The notes: generated by a model from the letters alone, not told the origin. Positions 50,875 to 59,849 are shown, counted from the stretch's first letter. The stretch is DNA of 64,000 bases from Lachnospiraceae bacterium (GCA_900757195.1 CAAEMZ010000016.1:12480-76479), one strand, 5' to 3'. A program made the numbers and translations.

Positions 50875-51644
50875 TGAATTATATAAAAAGTGAATGTTAC
50901 CGGGTGGTGCATACAAAAACATTTTATATCGTGATGGCCGTATTGAGCGGGCTTGTATTGCTGATGAATATAGTAAACAGCATCAGCGGGCATTTAATTC
51001 CGGATTTTCGTTATGATACCTTCCGGTTTTCACTGAACAGCTTCACTTCATTTATAATGCTGATGCTTGCGATGGGCGCGGTGGTTTCGAGCCTTTTGTT
51101 TATTGATGACCGGAAAAACGGCGCACTGGAGCAGGCGGTTTCCTACGGTATTTCCAGAGAAAAAATATTTATCGGGAAATGTATCACAGCCTTTGGATTT
51201 TCTCTGGTGATTTTTCTGGAAGTATTGATTGTTTATGTGGGCAGCGCTTTCATTTTGCTCAGAAATCCGGAATGGCAGCCTTTGAAAGAAATGCTTCTCG
51301 GCATAGCAGCGGCCCTGCCGTCAGCCGCCGGGTCTCTCATATTTACACTGACACTTGGCAGTCTTTATAAAAAAGAAACGCCGATTATTCTATGGTGGAG
51401 CGTTGTTTTCTGCATTATTCCCATGGTTCTGGCGCTGATTGGTCTCCAGGTGGAGGCTGTGGCTGAAATTGCGTCATGGATGCCCTATAACTATTTTAAC
51501 CGGGAGGTCCGGGTGACCTATTCGGATTACCAGTGCCTGTGGGATACGGCGGCAGGTATGGCGAAGTGCCTGATTTCCGGAGGTATCGGCATGGGCGTGT
51601 TCACAGTCTTTGGATGGTGGAAGCTGCGCAGACAGGAGTTTTAA
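50871..51644 (+). CDS. ABC-2 type transporter permease
   Basis: A 257-residue protein with six predicted membrane helices, including FYIVMAVLSGLVLLMNIV near the N-terminus, LMLAMGAVVSSLLF and VFCIIPMVLALIGLQVEA, and the loop DRKNGALEQAVSYGISREKIFIGK seen in ABC-2 permeases of the BcrB kind. It partners the ATPase just upstream (ATGA overlap). It is much smaller than a BceB permease and lacks its large outside domain, so direct sensing by the transporter is less likely. Confidence 0.87.
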   Translation: MMNYIKSECYRVVHTKTFYIVMAVLSGLVLLMNIVNSISGHLIPDFRYDTFRFSLNSFTSFIMLMLAMGAVVSSLLFIDDRKNGALEQAVSYGISREKIFIGKCITAFGFSLVIFLEVLIVYVGSAFILLRNPEWQPLKEMLLGIAAALPSAAGSLIFTLTLGSLYKKETPIILWWSVVFCIIPMVLALIGLQVEAVAEIASWMPYNYFNREVRVTYSDYQCLWDTAAGMAKCLISGGIGMGVFTVFGWWKLRRQEF

Positions 51645-51647
51645 AAT

Positions 51648-52562
51648 ATGGTAAAAGTGATTTTACTTATAATTTTTGCAGGGGCGGCTCTTTATTTTGC
51701 CCTTCGGCTGTTTCTGGTCCATCGCGGGATGGATACGGCGGGACGGGCGCTTTCTGAAATATCCGGAATGCCGGAGGAAAACAGAGTATTAAAATCTGAA
51801 ATTCCGGACCGGCATCTGGAAGGGCTGCTGGAAAAGATCAATGAAAATCTGACAGAGCTTCAGAAATACCGGATTCAGTATAAGGCTCAGGAAACGGCGC
51901 TTCGGGAGCAGGTGGAAGAAATCAGCCATGACCTTCGGACACCTCTGACGGCAATTCTCGGCTATTTAAAAATGATGGACCGGGAGAGCCTGGAGGCAGA
52001 GGACCGGGAAGCCCTGGAAGTGGCGGTCAAAAAATCCGAAACGCTGCAGGGACTGATTCAACAGTTCTATGAGTTATCCCAGGTGACTTCCGAAAATTTC
52101 CGGCTTGAGGCAGAAAGGCTGGATGCGGCGAAGCTTGTCAGAGAGTGTTGTCTGGCATATTATGAGGTTCTGGAGCAGAGGAAACTCGAAGCCAAAATTG
52201 AAATTCCTGACGGGCCGGTATGGATATCCGCAGACAGAAACGGGCTGGAGCGGGTGATTTCAAATCTTTTAAAAAATATTGAAAGATATGCCGTGTCGGA
52301 ATTTTATGTTATCCTGTATTCGGACGGCGGCCGGATACGCCTTGTTTTCGGCAATGATATTGAGCCGGATATGCGGAGGGAAAATCCGGAAAAGCTTTTT
52401 GAGCGTTTTTATATGGGGTCCGCATCCAGAAGCAGGGGTGGTACGGGTCTCGGTCTGACGATCAGCCGTCATCTGGTGGAAGGGATGCATGGAAAAATCC
52501 ATGCGTCCTATCAGGAGCGGGACGGAAAAGATTATTTGGAAATCGAAATATGTATTATGTAA
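51648..52562 (+). CDS. Histidine kinase without an extracellular sensor domain
   Basis: A 304-residue kinase with only one N-terminal membrane helix (about 4-24) and no outside loop. It has a coiled linker (60-90), the phosphoacceptor His94 in EEISHDLRTPLTAILGYL and an ATPase domain with N-box NLLKNIERYA and GGTGLGLTISRHLVEGM. Small intramembrane-type kinases of this kind usually work with an ABC transporter. It starts 4 bases after the permease and closes the operon. Confidence 0.9.
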   Translation: MVKVILLIIFAGAALYFALRLFLVHRGMDTAGRALSEISGMPEENRVLKSEIPDRHLEGLLEKINENLTELQKYRIQYKAQETALREQVEEISHDLRTPLTAILGYLKMMDRESLEAEDREALEVAVKKSETLQGLIQQFYELSQVTSENFRLEAERLDAAKLVRECCLAYYEVLEQRKLEAKIEIPDGPVWISADRNGLERVISNLLKNIERYAVSEFYVILYSDGGRIRLVFGNDIEPDMRRENPEKLFERFYMGSASRSRGGTGLGLTISRHLVEGMHGKIHASYQERDGKDYLEIEICIM

Positions 52563-52602
52563 AAGGCAGTTTTCGGCATCAGAACCGGGAAACTGCCTTT
52601 TA
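52561..52602. terminator. Bidirectional terminator
   Basis: AAAAGGCAGTTT pairs with AAACTGCCTTTT, with an inner CGG/CCG pairing, between the convergent kinase gene and a small minus-strand gene. Confidence 0.85.
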
Positions 52603-52608
52603 AATGAT

Positions 52609-52767
52609 TTACGGGGTTCCGTCTCCGCCGGGGCCGTCTTTACGGGGTCTTGAAGATTCAGGGAGAGGTTCGGGATTCCATGTGCTTCCGGAAGTGCTCT
52701 GCGGAAGGTCAATTTCAGGAATATTTCCATCATCATAAGAATCTTTAAAAACTTTATTATCTGACAT
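52609..52767 (-). CDS. Small proline-rich protein
   Basis: A 52-residue hydrophilic protein rich in Pro, Ser, Asp and Gly (NPEPLPESSRPRKDGPGGDG), likely disordered. I do not recognise it. ATG 52767 has GAAAGGATG upstream, and the gene is bounded by the terminator at 52561-52602. Without it, the 340-base gap would be empty. Translation is likely but not certain. Confidence 0.42.
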   Translation of the reverse strand: MSDNKVFKDSYDDGNIPEIDLPQSTSGSTWNPEPLPESSRPRKDGPGGDGTP

Positions 52768-52899
52768 TACAGACACCATCCTTTCAGAAATTAGGTTGTC
52801 CGGAGGCAGAGGAATTATGCGGCGGTATCCAAAAACAATCAACATATCGGGAAAAGTATGGTAAAATAAATAAAAAGGAAAAGAAAGGCAGGAAGATGC

Positions 52900-53427
52900 A
52901 TGGCAAAACTCAGAAAAATGCTGGGACGGGTGGATGAACCGAATATCGTGGAACTGATGGCTGTCATCGAGACCCAGAGCCGGGAAACACTGTCAGCCTG
53001 GGCGCTGGATTGGGCGGAAAATCATTTTCTGGAAATTTATGAAAAATATGATGCGGAGGATCTGCGGCTGCGCAGTCTGGTGGACGTCTGCAGGGAATGT
53101 CTGGAGGGGGAGAGACCGTTAAAAGAGATAAAGCCCTTTTTAAAAGAGGCCCGGGAGGCGGCAAAGGCAGCAGAAAAAAATCCGGTGGCCCAGGCGGCGG
53201 CGCGGGCGGTGGCGACTGCATGCGCGGTACCCCAGACAGCGACCAATGCCCTCGGATTTACTTTTTACGGCGCAGCGGCCCTCGTTTATGATGCGATGGG
53301 AACGGAGGAAAAACCGGAGGTCTATGACCGGATGGCCACGGAAAAACTTGGCCGTATGCTGGAAAGCCTGAAAAGCGTATCCGTGGCGGATGAAAAGAAT
53401 CCGGTAAAAGTGAAATGGCATTGCTGA
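52900..53427 (+). CDS. Imm-5-like putative immunity protein
   Basis: A 175-residue soluble, helical protein. The pattern SAWALDWAENHFLEIYEKYD, LRSLVDVCRECLEGERPL, FLKEAREAAKAAEKNPVAQAAARAVATACAVPQTATNALGFTFYGAAALVYDA fits the Imm-5-like (putative immunity protein) domain, with its alternating Ala-rich helices and a His/Gln before the last helix. Many such proteins stand alone and are not proven immunity factors. No toxin gene is next to it. AGGAAGATGC precedes the ATG. Confidence 0.6.
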   Translation: MAKLRKMLGRVDEPNIVELMAVIETQSRETLSAWALDWAENHFLEIYEKYDAEDLRLRSLVDVCRECLEGERPLKEIKPFLKEAREAAKAAEKNPVAQAAARAVATACAVPQTATNALGFTFYGAAALVYDAMGTEEKPEVYDRMATEKLGRMLESLKSVSVADEKNPVKVKWHC

Positions 53428-53462
53428 TGTAAAATGTCGATAATTTCAATTTAAAACAAATA

Positions 53463-53490
53463 TTGAAAATCATTTTCATTATGCTATAAT
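53463..53490 (+). promoter_or_regulatory. Promoter and palindromic operator of nagB-nanE-nanK
   Basis: TTGAAA (53463-53468), a 16-base spacer and TATAAT (53485-53490) form the promoter. TGAAAAT-C-ATTTTCA (53464-53478) is a perfect palindrome covering the -35. The same GAAAAT-N-ATTTTC lies over the -35 of the importer operon at 57064-57076, so one repressor probably binds both. Confidence 0.75.
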
Positions 53491-53531
53491 GAGGATAAAT
53501 AAAATAAATTTTATTAAGGGGGAGTATTTTA

Positions 53532-54260
53532 ATGAGAATTTATAAAACAAAAGATTATGAGGATATGAGCCGGAAGGCTGCAAATGTTATTTCAGCCCAG
53601 GTGATTACCAAACCGGATTGTGTTCTCGGTCTTGCAACGGGTTCCACACCGATCGGCACCTACAAACAGTTAATTGAACGGTATCAGAACGGAGATCTGG
53701 ATTTTTCAGAAGTTAAATCGGTCAATCTGGATGAGTACAAAGGACTTCCGAAGGATCATGATCAGAGCTACTATTACTTTATGTACACAAATCTTTTCAA
53801 AGATATCAACATTGATTTGGATAATACAAATATTCCGAATGGTATGGAACCGGACAGCGACAAAGAATGTGACCGTTATAACAAAGTTATCGAGAGCATG
53901 GGCGGCGTTGACTTACAGATTCTCGGCCTCGGACATAACGGCCATATCGGTTTCAATGAGCCGGAAGAGGTGTTTGAAAAACTGACCCATTGTGTGGATT
54001 TAACAGAAAGTACGATTGAAGCCAATAAACGTTTCTTCGCTTCCGCAGATGATGTACCGCGTCAGGCGTACACGATGGGAATCAAAACCATTATGCAGGC
54101 GAAAAAGATCCTTCTTGTTGTCAGCGGCGAAGATAAAGCGGCTATTTTAAGAGACGCTCTATGCGGACCGATCACCCCACAGGTTCCGGCTTCTATTCTT
54201 CAGTTACATAACGATGTGATTGTTGTTGCGGATGAAGCAGCGCTGAGTCTGATGGATTAA
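53532..54260 (+). CDS. nagB: Glucosamine-6-phosphate deaminase
   Basis: A 242-residue NagB that turns glucosamine-6-phosphate into fructose-6-phosphate and ammonia. It has LGLATGSTPIGTYKQLI, SVNLDEYKGL, LGLGHNGHIGFNEP (catalytic Asp and His region) and YTMGIKTIMQAKKILLVVSG. AAGGGGGAG lies upstream. It is the entry point of sialic acid-derived hexosamine into glycolysis. nagA is not in the window. Confidence 0.95.
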   Translation: MRIYKTKDYEDMSRKAANVISAQVITKPDCVLGLATGSTPIGTYKQLIERYQNGDLDFSEVKSVNLDEYKGLPKDHDQSYYYFMYTNLFKDINIDLDNTNIPNGMEPDSDKECDRYNKVIESMGGVDLQILGLGHNGHIGFNEPEEVFEKLTHCVDLTESTIEANKRFFASADDVPRQAYTMGIKTIMQAKKILLVVSGEDKAAILRDALCGPITPQVPASILQLHNDVIVVADEAALSLMD

Positions 54261-54276
54261 GAAGGGAGTGTTTATC

Positions 54277-54987
54277 GTGACAAAGCAGGAAATATTTGAC
54301 GCAATTCATGGCCAGATGATTATTTCGTGTCAGGCGGTTGCCGGCGAACCATTATATATGGAGGATGACTCCATTATGTATCTGATGGCACGGGCCGCAA
54401 AGATGGCGGGAACACCGGCGATCCGGACAAGCAGTATCCGTGATGTTGTGGCGATTAAAGAAGAAACCGGACTTCCGGTCATCGGTCTGGTTAAAATCCA
54501 GTATCCGGGATATGAAAGCTATATCACACCGACGATGAAAGAGGTTGACGATCTGGTGGCGGCAGGCTCCGATGTGGTGGCGCTGGACTGTACCCTCAGA
54601 AAACGTGGCGACGGCACAACAATTAACGAATTTATTGCAGCGATTCGTGCAAAATATCCGGATATTATTCTGATGGCGGATATTTCCAACTATGAAGAAG
54701 GCATAAATGCCTGGAAATGCGGTGTGGATATCGTCGGCACGACCATGAGCGGATACACCGACTATACATCCAAAAAGGATGAACCGGACTATGAACTGAT
54801 GCGGCGTCTGGCAGAAGATACGGATATTCCGGTCATCGGCGAAGGAAAGATTCACTATCCGGATCAGGCGGTGAAAGCATTGCAGACCGGCGCATGGGCG
54901 ATTGTTGTCGGCGGAGCGATTACCCGTCCGCTGGAAATCGCACAGCGTTTTATGAAAGCAATTGATGAAAGCAAGGGCGTGGAATAA
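54277..54987 (+). CDS. nanE: N-acetylmannosamine-6-phosphate 2-epimerase
   Basis: A 236-residue NanE, which makes GlcNAc-6-P from ManNAc-6-P. It has a TIM barrel with ISCQAVAGEPLY, GLVKIQYPG, ALDCTLRKRGDG, LMADISNYEEG, VGTTMSGYT and PVIGEGKIHYPDQ. GTG 54277 is chosen, because AAGGGAG lies 8 bases upstream; GTG 54268 is inside that site. It shares one base with the kinase gene that follows. Confidence 0.94.
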   Translation: MTKQEIFDAIHGQMIISCQAVAGEPLYMEDDSIMYLMARAAKMAGTPAIRTSSIRDVVAIKEETGLPVIGLVKIQYPGYESYITPTMKEVDDLVAAGSDVVALDCTLRKRGDGTTINEFIAAIRAKYPDIILMADISNYEEGINAWKCGVDIVGTTMSGYTDYTSKKDEPDYELMRRLAEDTDIPVIGEGKIHYPDQAVKALQTGAWAIVVGGAITRPLEIAQRFMKAIDESKGVE

Positions 54988-55871
54988 TGAGAATAGCAGC
55001 ACTGGATATTGGAGGTACATCCATTAAATCAGGCATCTGGGACGGAAAACAGACCCTCGAACTGAAGGAATGGGATACCAATGCGAGCCGGGGCGGCGCC
55101 TGCCTGATGGCGCGGGCAGTGGCAATTTTGCATACATATGGTGATTTCGATGCGATCGGCATCAGTACCGCCGGACAGGTGGATTCGGAACAGGGCAGTA
55201 TCTATTATGCGAACGATAATATTCCGGGATATACGGGAACAAAAATCCGGGACATTCTGGAAGCTGAATTCGGTGTTCCGGTCGCTGTGGAAAATGATGT
55301 CAATGCGGCAGCACTGGGCGAGCTTTATTTTGGTGCGGCCAAAGGCGCTGAGAATTTTTTGTGTCTGACCTATGGGACGGGTGTTGGCGGAGCGATCGTT
55401 ATCGACGGTTCGATTTATCCCGGCAGTACCTGGTCCGGCGGAAGCTTTGGCGGAATCCTCACCCATCCGGAGGCCATGGAAGCGGGGGTGGAATTCAGCG
55501 GATGTTACGAAAAATATGCGTCCACGACCGGACTTGTACGGGAGGCGATGAAGGTGGATGCATCTTTGGATAACGGACGGAAGATATTTGAAGCCTTTGA
55601 CCGTCCGGAAATCCGCGCGGTCATTGACCGGTGGATCGATGAGATCGTCTACGGGCTGATCAGCCTGATCCACATTTTCAATCCATCGGATATTTTGCTG
55701 GGCGGCGGTATTTTGGCTCAGGATTATATTATCCGCGAAGTAAGACGCAGGGTGGATGCACGGATATCTTCCGGATTTTCCGGCGTCAATCTTCTTCAGA
55801 CGGGGCTTGGAAATCAGGCCGGCCTGATGGGCGCCGCTTATATGGCGTACCGGCTGAAAGAAAAGAAATAA
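54987..55871 (+). CDS. nanK: ROK-family N-acetylmannosamine kinase
   Basis: A 294-residue ROK sugar kinase. It has the ATP-binding DIGGTSIKSGIW, the catalytic Asp in VENDVNAAALGE, and GTGVGGAIVIDG. The classic ROK zinc motif CxCGxxGC is absent; the equivalent stretch reads SGCYEKYAST, as in several Firmicutes ROK kinases. Between nanE and the rest of the sialic acid cluster its substrate is most likely N-acetylmannosamine, giving ManNAc-6-P. The ATG shares an A with the nanE stop. Confidence 0.85.
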   Translation: MRIAALDIGGTSIKSGIWDGKQTLELKEWDTNASRGGACLMARAVAILHTYGDFDAIGISTAGQVDSEQGSIYYANDNIPGYTGTKIRDILEAEFGVPVAVENDVNAAALGELYFGAAKGAENFLCLTYGTGVGGAIVIDGSIYPGSTWSGGSFGGILTHPEAMEAGVEFSGCYEKYASTTGLVREAMKVDASLDNGRKIFEAFDRPEIRAVIDRWIDEIVYGLISLIHIFNPSDILLGGGILAQDYIIREVRRRVDARISSGFSGVNLLQTGLGNQAGLMGAAYMAYRLKEKK

Positions 55872-55911
55872 AAGCGTACAGAAACAAAAAGCATAAAAAA
55901 GAGCATAAAAA

Positions 55912-55950
55912 CGGCGGTTTTTCGGTTGAAACGAAAAAGCCGCTGTTTTT
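55912..55950. terminator. Bidirectional terminator
   Basis: CGGCGGTTTTTCG pairs with CGAAAAAGCCGCTG (one bulge) around GTTGAAA, between the convergent kinase and regulator genes, with T runs on both sides. Confidence 0.8.
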
Positions 55951-55956
55951 TAATGC

Positions 55957-56814
55957 TTATAATAATTTATTCGCAATGGACTGGGCTGTAGCCGCCCTTG
56001 CAGAAGCATAGAACTCCGGGTTTTTTCGGCAGAGTCCGTAAAAAAGGCAGTCGATGAGAAACATCTGGCCGACCTTTGCGGCGATCGAACCGGATTGAAG
56101 CGGGCTTTCGTTATAACCGCACAGAAGAACAACATCAGCGAATTCAGCCGCCCTGGATTTTTTAAAATGGGTGACGAGAATAATGCGGACTTTATTGTGT
56201 TCAGCCAGTTTCAGAACCTCTTCCATGTCGCGGGTTGAACCGGAATAGGAGAAAAACAGGATGACATCCTTTGAGGTGGCCAGGGCTGCGGCCATCGCCT
56301 GCATATGGGAATCCTCAATGTGAATAAAATTCGAAGAAACCGTTGAAAAGCGGGCCCAGGCCTCCATGGCCATAACCATACTGCCTCCCTGACCGAAACA
56401 GTAGACATGCCGGGCGCCGGAAAGCAGATTGACAGCCCGCACAAGGGCTGCTTCGTTCAGAAGCTCCAGCGTTTCGTTCAGTGATACAATACTGGAAGAA
56501 TGGATCTTCCGGCACATGGTATCAAAATCATCTTCGTGGTTAATGGTCTGGGCGCCGTCGGAGGGATCGCCGAGATCCGTCACACGATCGGACTTTGCCA
56601 GAGCAAGTTTTAAATCATTATACCCGGAGAGGCCTAAGACACGGCAAAAACGGGTAATTGTTGCTTCGGAAACACCACAATTTTCTGCAAGGGAGGTAAT
56701 GGACATATACTGGGTTTCGGATGTGTGTGTAAATATGTAATCTGCAAGTTTTTTTCCAGAGCGAGTCAGCGAGTTGTATTGTTCGGTCATAGAATCAAGA
56801 ATATTGCCAGTCAT
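55957..56814 (-). CDS. RpiR-family regulator of the sialic acid cluster
   Basis: A 285-residue RpiR/MurR-type protein. The N-terminal helix-turn-helix is MSITSLAENCGVSEATITRFCRVLGLSGYNDLKLAL, and the C-terminal SIS domain has VYCFGQGGSMVMAMEAWARF and DVILFFSYSGSTRDMEEVLKLA. It binds phosphosugars and, by family precedent (NanR of Clostridium perfringens), represses nan genes until ManNAc-6-P or a related sugar phosphate appears. ATG 56814 has AAGGAGG upstream. It lies between the two operons that share a palindrome. Confidence 0.9.
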   Translation of the reverse strand: MTGNILDSMTEQYNSLTRSGKKLADYIFTHTSETQYMSITSLAENCGVSEATITRFCRVLGLSGYNDLKLALAKSDRVTDLGDPSDGAQTINHEDDFDTMCRKIHSSSIVSLNETLELLNEAALVRAVNLLSGARHVYCFGQGGSMVMAMEAWARFSTVSSNFIHIEDSHMQAMAAALATSKDVILFFSYSGSTRDMEEVLKLAEHNKVRIILVTHFKKSRAAEFADVVLLCGYNESPLQSGSIAAKVGQMFLIDCLFYGLCRKNPEFYASARAATAQSIANKLL

Positions 56815-56860
56815 AAGATACCTCCTTAATAAATTTATATTTATTCCCAAATATATTCTG

Positions 56861-56889
56861 ATTATAGAACAAATTTTTTTTAAACGCAA
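56861..56889 (-). promoter_or_regulatory. Sigma-A promoter of the RpiR gene
   Basis: Minus-strand TTGCGT (56884-56889), 17-base spacer, TATAAT (56861-56866). The shared palindrome is not seen here. The 327-base gap from 56815 to 57141 holds this promoter and the operator/promoter at 57062-57090; nothing else is evident. Confidence 0.65.
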
Positions 56890-57061
56890 GAATAGTTTCA
56901 AAAACCCCAGGTAAAAACGGGAAAAAATTTACATATTTATGAAAAAATTTAAGTTATATCCATACAGATGATATTCTATTTGCTTAATTTGGAAAGGATA
57001 AATCCCTGAGTAAGTGTACAAAATGCACAAAAAATAAATTGATTTTCATGAATTAAAGATA

Positions 57062-57090
57062 TTGAAAATTATTTTCGGGGATAGTATTAT
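57062..57090 (+). promoter_or_regulatory. Promoter and palindromic operator of the importer operon
   Basis: TTGAAA (57062-57067), a 17-base spacer and TATTAT (57085-57090). GAAAAT-T-ATTTTC (57064-57076) is a perfect palindrome over the -35, the same as before nagB. Confidence 0.75.
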
Positions 57091-57141
57091 AGAAATAACG
57101 ATAGGCATGTAATGCTTAGTGTAAAAAAGGAGGATGTTACT

Positions 57142-58749
57142 ATGAAAAAAATGTTGGCTGCCTTTATGGCAACAGCGCTGATCGTTGGTTCATTAGTCGG
57201 ATGTGGCTCATCGACTAAAAAAGAAACCACAGCAGCAACGGCGGCTTCCGGCGAAACAACTGCAGAAAGTACAGCAGCCGTCGAAGGCGGAACTCTGAAA
57301 TTATCTGTAACGACAGGTGATGGTTCAACATCAGATGATAAGATCCCTACACCATGGTACAACCGTATTATGGCTACAAACCTGATGTTCCGTGCACTCT
57401 TTATTGCAGACAGTGATCTGACAAACCCACAGCCGGACCTTGCTGAATCCGTTGAAATCAGCGAAGACAGTCTGGTTTATACCATCACAATGAAAGAAGG
57501 CCTGAAATGGTCAGATGGTGAAGCTTTAACGGCAGAAGACGTTAAATGGTCCATCGAAACAGCTCTTAAAGCAGCAACTGTAAACTCCATTTATACTTCT
57601 GCATTTAAGAACATTTCTGATATTGCAGTTGATGGAAACAAGATTACATTAACATTATCCACACCATATGCGGCAATGCTTGATGTTCTTGCTCAGTTTG
57701 CTATTTTACCAAAACACAGTCTGGAAAATGCAGATCCGTTAACAATGGAAGCAGACGCATTCTGGACAAATCCTGTAACTTCCGGTATGTATGCACTGGA
57801 TGAACTGAATGTAGGTAACTACTTCACATTAAAATTAAATGAAAACTACGAAGGTACAGCACCGAAGATCAAATCGATCATCTGCTACTTCGTATCCGAT
57901 TATATTACAGCAGCTCAGGCAGGAAATGCTGATTATGTATTCGGTAATGCTGCAGACCTTGTTGAAGCGCTTCAGGGTATGCCGAACTACACAACCCACG
58001 AAGTTGACGTATTATTCTACAAATACTTCCTGTTCAACATGAAGGGTATTGACGGCAATGAAAATGAAGCAATGCAGAACGTTGAAGTTCGTAAAGCTTT
58101 AATCGAAGCCATCGACCGTGCAACTCTGGCTACTCTGTACCCGACAGCAAACGTGCTGAACAGTGGCGTGCCAAACAGCCATGAAGCTTATAACGGATTT
58201 GAATATGCGTTTGATGCTGAAAAAGCAAAAGCAGATATCGCAGCATCCGGATACGATATGAGCCGTACATTAAAGATCTGTTACTACAACAACGACCAGA
58301 CATCCATCGACTTAATCAACACTGTTGTTTACTATCTGGAACAGGCCGGCTTAACTGTTGAAGCAACATTATCCAACGATGGTACAACCGATCTCTTCAC
58401 AACACGTGCTTATGATATCGGTTTCAAAGGTAAGAGCGCATTCTCTATCGATGAATGGTATACAGAGTACATGAGCACAGACGCTCTGTTCGCAAATGTA
58501 TTTGGTGGAACAACAGAATTTGATGAACTGGTAGCTGAACTCTTCAAAGCAACAGATGCTGAAAAGAGAAACGAAGTTTTAAAACAGCTCCAGGAAAAAG
58601 AACAGGAAGCTGTTTATAAAGTTCCTGCATTTACTGTTGGTACATATGTATTCACAAGCGATAAAGTAATCCTTCCAGAAGGCGTTACATTCTGTAATCC
58701 ACTTTACATGTGTGATTTAGATTTCGCAAACTGGGAAATTGCTCAGTAA
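57142..58749 (+). CDS. Family 5 solute-binding lipoprotein, probable sialic acid binder
   Basis: A 535-residue lipoprotein: signal MKKMLAAFMATALIVGSLVGC with lipobox LVGC, then an Ala/Thr/Glu linker to about residue 45. The SBP_bac_5 domain follows, with PDLAESVEISEDSLVYTITMKEGLKWSDGEALTAEDVKWSIE and the C-terminal lobe VRKALIEAIDRATLATLY. The family binds peptides, nickel and, in Haemophilus ducreyi SatA, sialic acid. Its position first in an operon that ends in yhcH and nanA makes sialic acid or an oligosaccharide carrying it the likely ligand. AAAGGAGG precedes ATG 57142. Codon use suggests high expression. Confidence 0.87.
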   Translation: MKKMLAAFMATALIVGSLVGCGSSTKKETTAATAASGETTAESTAAVEGGTLKLSVTTGDGSTSDDKIPTPWYNRIMATNLMFRALFIADSDLTNPQPDLAESVEISEDSLVYTITMKEGLKWSDGEALTAEDVKWSIETALKAATVNSIYTSAFKNISDIAVDGNKITLTLSTPYAAMLDVLAQFAILPKHSLENADPLTMEADAFWTNPVTSGMYALDELNVGNYFTLKLNENYEGTAPKIKSIICYFVSDYITAAQAGNADYVFGNAADLVEALQGMPNYTTHEVDVLFYKYFLFNMKGIDGNENEAMQNVEVRKALIEAIDRATLATLYPTANVLNSGVPNSHEAYNGFEYAFDAEKAKADIAASGYDMSRTLKICYYNNDQTSIDLINTVVYYLEQAGLTVEATLSNDGTTDLFTTRAYDIGFKGKSAFSIDEWYTEYMSTDALFANVFGGTTEFDELVAELFKATDAEKRNEVLKQLQEKEQEAVYKVPAFTVGTYVFTSDKVILPEGVTFCNPLYMCDLDFANWEIAQ

Positions 58750-58794
58750 GATTCAAATTCAGATTTAGATTCTGACATTTATTCAGTAATTAAA

Positions 58795-58832
58795 GGGGGA
58801 GACGGAGGAATTTTCTTATGTCTCCCCCTGTT
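58795..58832 (+). terminator. Intra-operon terminator after the binding protein gene
   Basis: GGGGGAGAC (58795-58803) pairs with GTCTCCCCC (58820-58828), followed by TGTTT. It probably lowers transcription of the permease genes relative to the abundant binding protein. Confidence 0.78.
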
Positions 58833-58889
58833 TATGGGAGAAAGATGAATAAATGATCAGCGTGCAACTATTCAGATTGGGGTGATAGA

Positions 58890-59849
58890 ATGCTTAAATT
58901 CATCATAAAGAAGCTGCTCATGATGATTCCAATGCTTTTACTCATCAGTTTTATCGTATTTTATGGTTTACAGATGACGGGCATTGATCCGATTAACTTC
59001 ATGGTCAGTCCGGAAATGCTTTCTTCAAATAAAGAAAACGTTGAGGCGTTAAGAGAATCTCTCGGATTAAATGATCCGTTGATCGTTCAGTATTTCCGGT
59101 GGCTTGGCAATTGCTTAAAAGGCGATCTTGGATATTCCTTTGATGGTTCCTCCATCGCATCCGTTATTGCCGTAAGACTTCCGTATACGTTTGAACTTGC
59201 GGGATATTCCCTGGTTTTATCTGCGATTATCGGTATTGGCATCGGTATTATTTCCGCAGTGCGCCAGAACGGTGTCATTGACTATGTAGGGCGTGTTCTT
59301 GCAGTTCTCGGACAGGCAGTGCCTCAGTTCCTTGTAGGTATTGTTTTAATTCAGATTTTTTCGATCAAGCTCGGATGGTTCCCGGCAAGTAACCGTGTCA
59401 GTCCGAATGCGACCAGCCCTTTGGCGGACGCCTTTTTCCATCTGTTCCTTCCGGTATTGACACTGACCATCGGTATGGTTGCCGTACTGATGCGTTATGC
59501 AAGAAATACCATGCTGGATGTGCTGAACAGTGATTATATTAAAACAGCCCGTTCCAAAGGAATTCCGGAATGGAAGGTTTATATGAAACACGGTTTCCGA
59601 AATGCCATGAAACCGGTACTGGTTATTCTTGTATTCCGTATACCGATGCTTGTCGGCGGTTCCGTCGTTATTGAGAGTGTATTCTCTTATCCGGGAATCG
59701 GTCTGACGATGACAAATGCAATCGTGTCCGGTGATTATCCGGTCGTTCTTGTTACAACGTTGATTATTGCGGCTGCCATGCTGATCTGTTCGTTTATGGT
59801 GGACGTATTAAATGCCCTGTTGGATCCGCGGGTACGTCTGGGTGAATAA
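58890..59849 (+). CDS. ABC permease, DppB/OppB type
   Basis: A 319-residue inner-membrane subunit of the binding protein's importer. It has six predicted helices, the first at about 9-28, and the DppB pattern ESLGLNDPLIVQYFRWLGNCLKGDLGYSF. The EAA loop is DYIKTARSKGIPEWKVYMKHGFRNAMKP, and VIESVFSYPGIG follows. GGGGTGATAG lies upstream. It follows the binding protein after a partial terminator. Confidence 0.9.
   Translation: MLKFIIKKLLMMIPMLLLISFIVFYGLQMTGIDPINFMVSPEMLSSNKENVEALRESLGLNDPLIVQYFRWLGNCLKGDLGYSFDGSSIASVIAVRLPYTFELAGYSLVLSAIIGIGIGIISAVRQNGVIDYVGRVLAVLGQAVPQFLVGIVLIQIFSIKLGWFPASNRVSPNATSPLADAFFHLFLPVLTLTIGMVAVLMRYARNTMLDVLNSDYIKTARSKGIPEWKVYMKHGFRNAMKPVLVILVFRIPMLVGGSVVIESVFSYPGIGLTMTNAIVSGDYPVVLVTTLIIAAAMLICSFMVDVLNALLDPRVRLGE

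Noticed and set aside
53097..53291. A Gly-rich short frame inside the Imm-5-like gene
   Set aside because: It is the other reading frame of an Ala/Glu-rich coding stretch, with no ribosome site.
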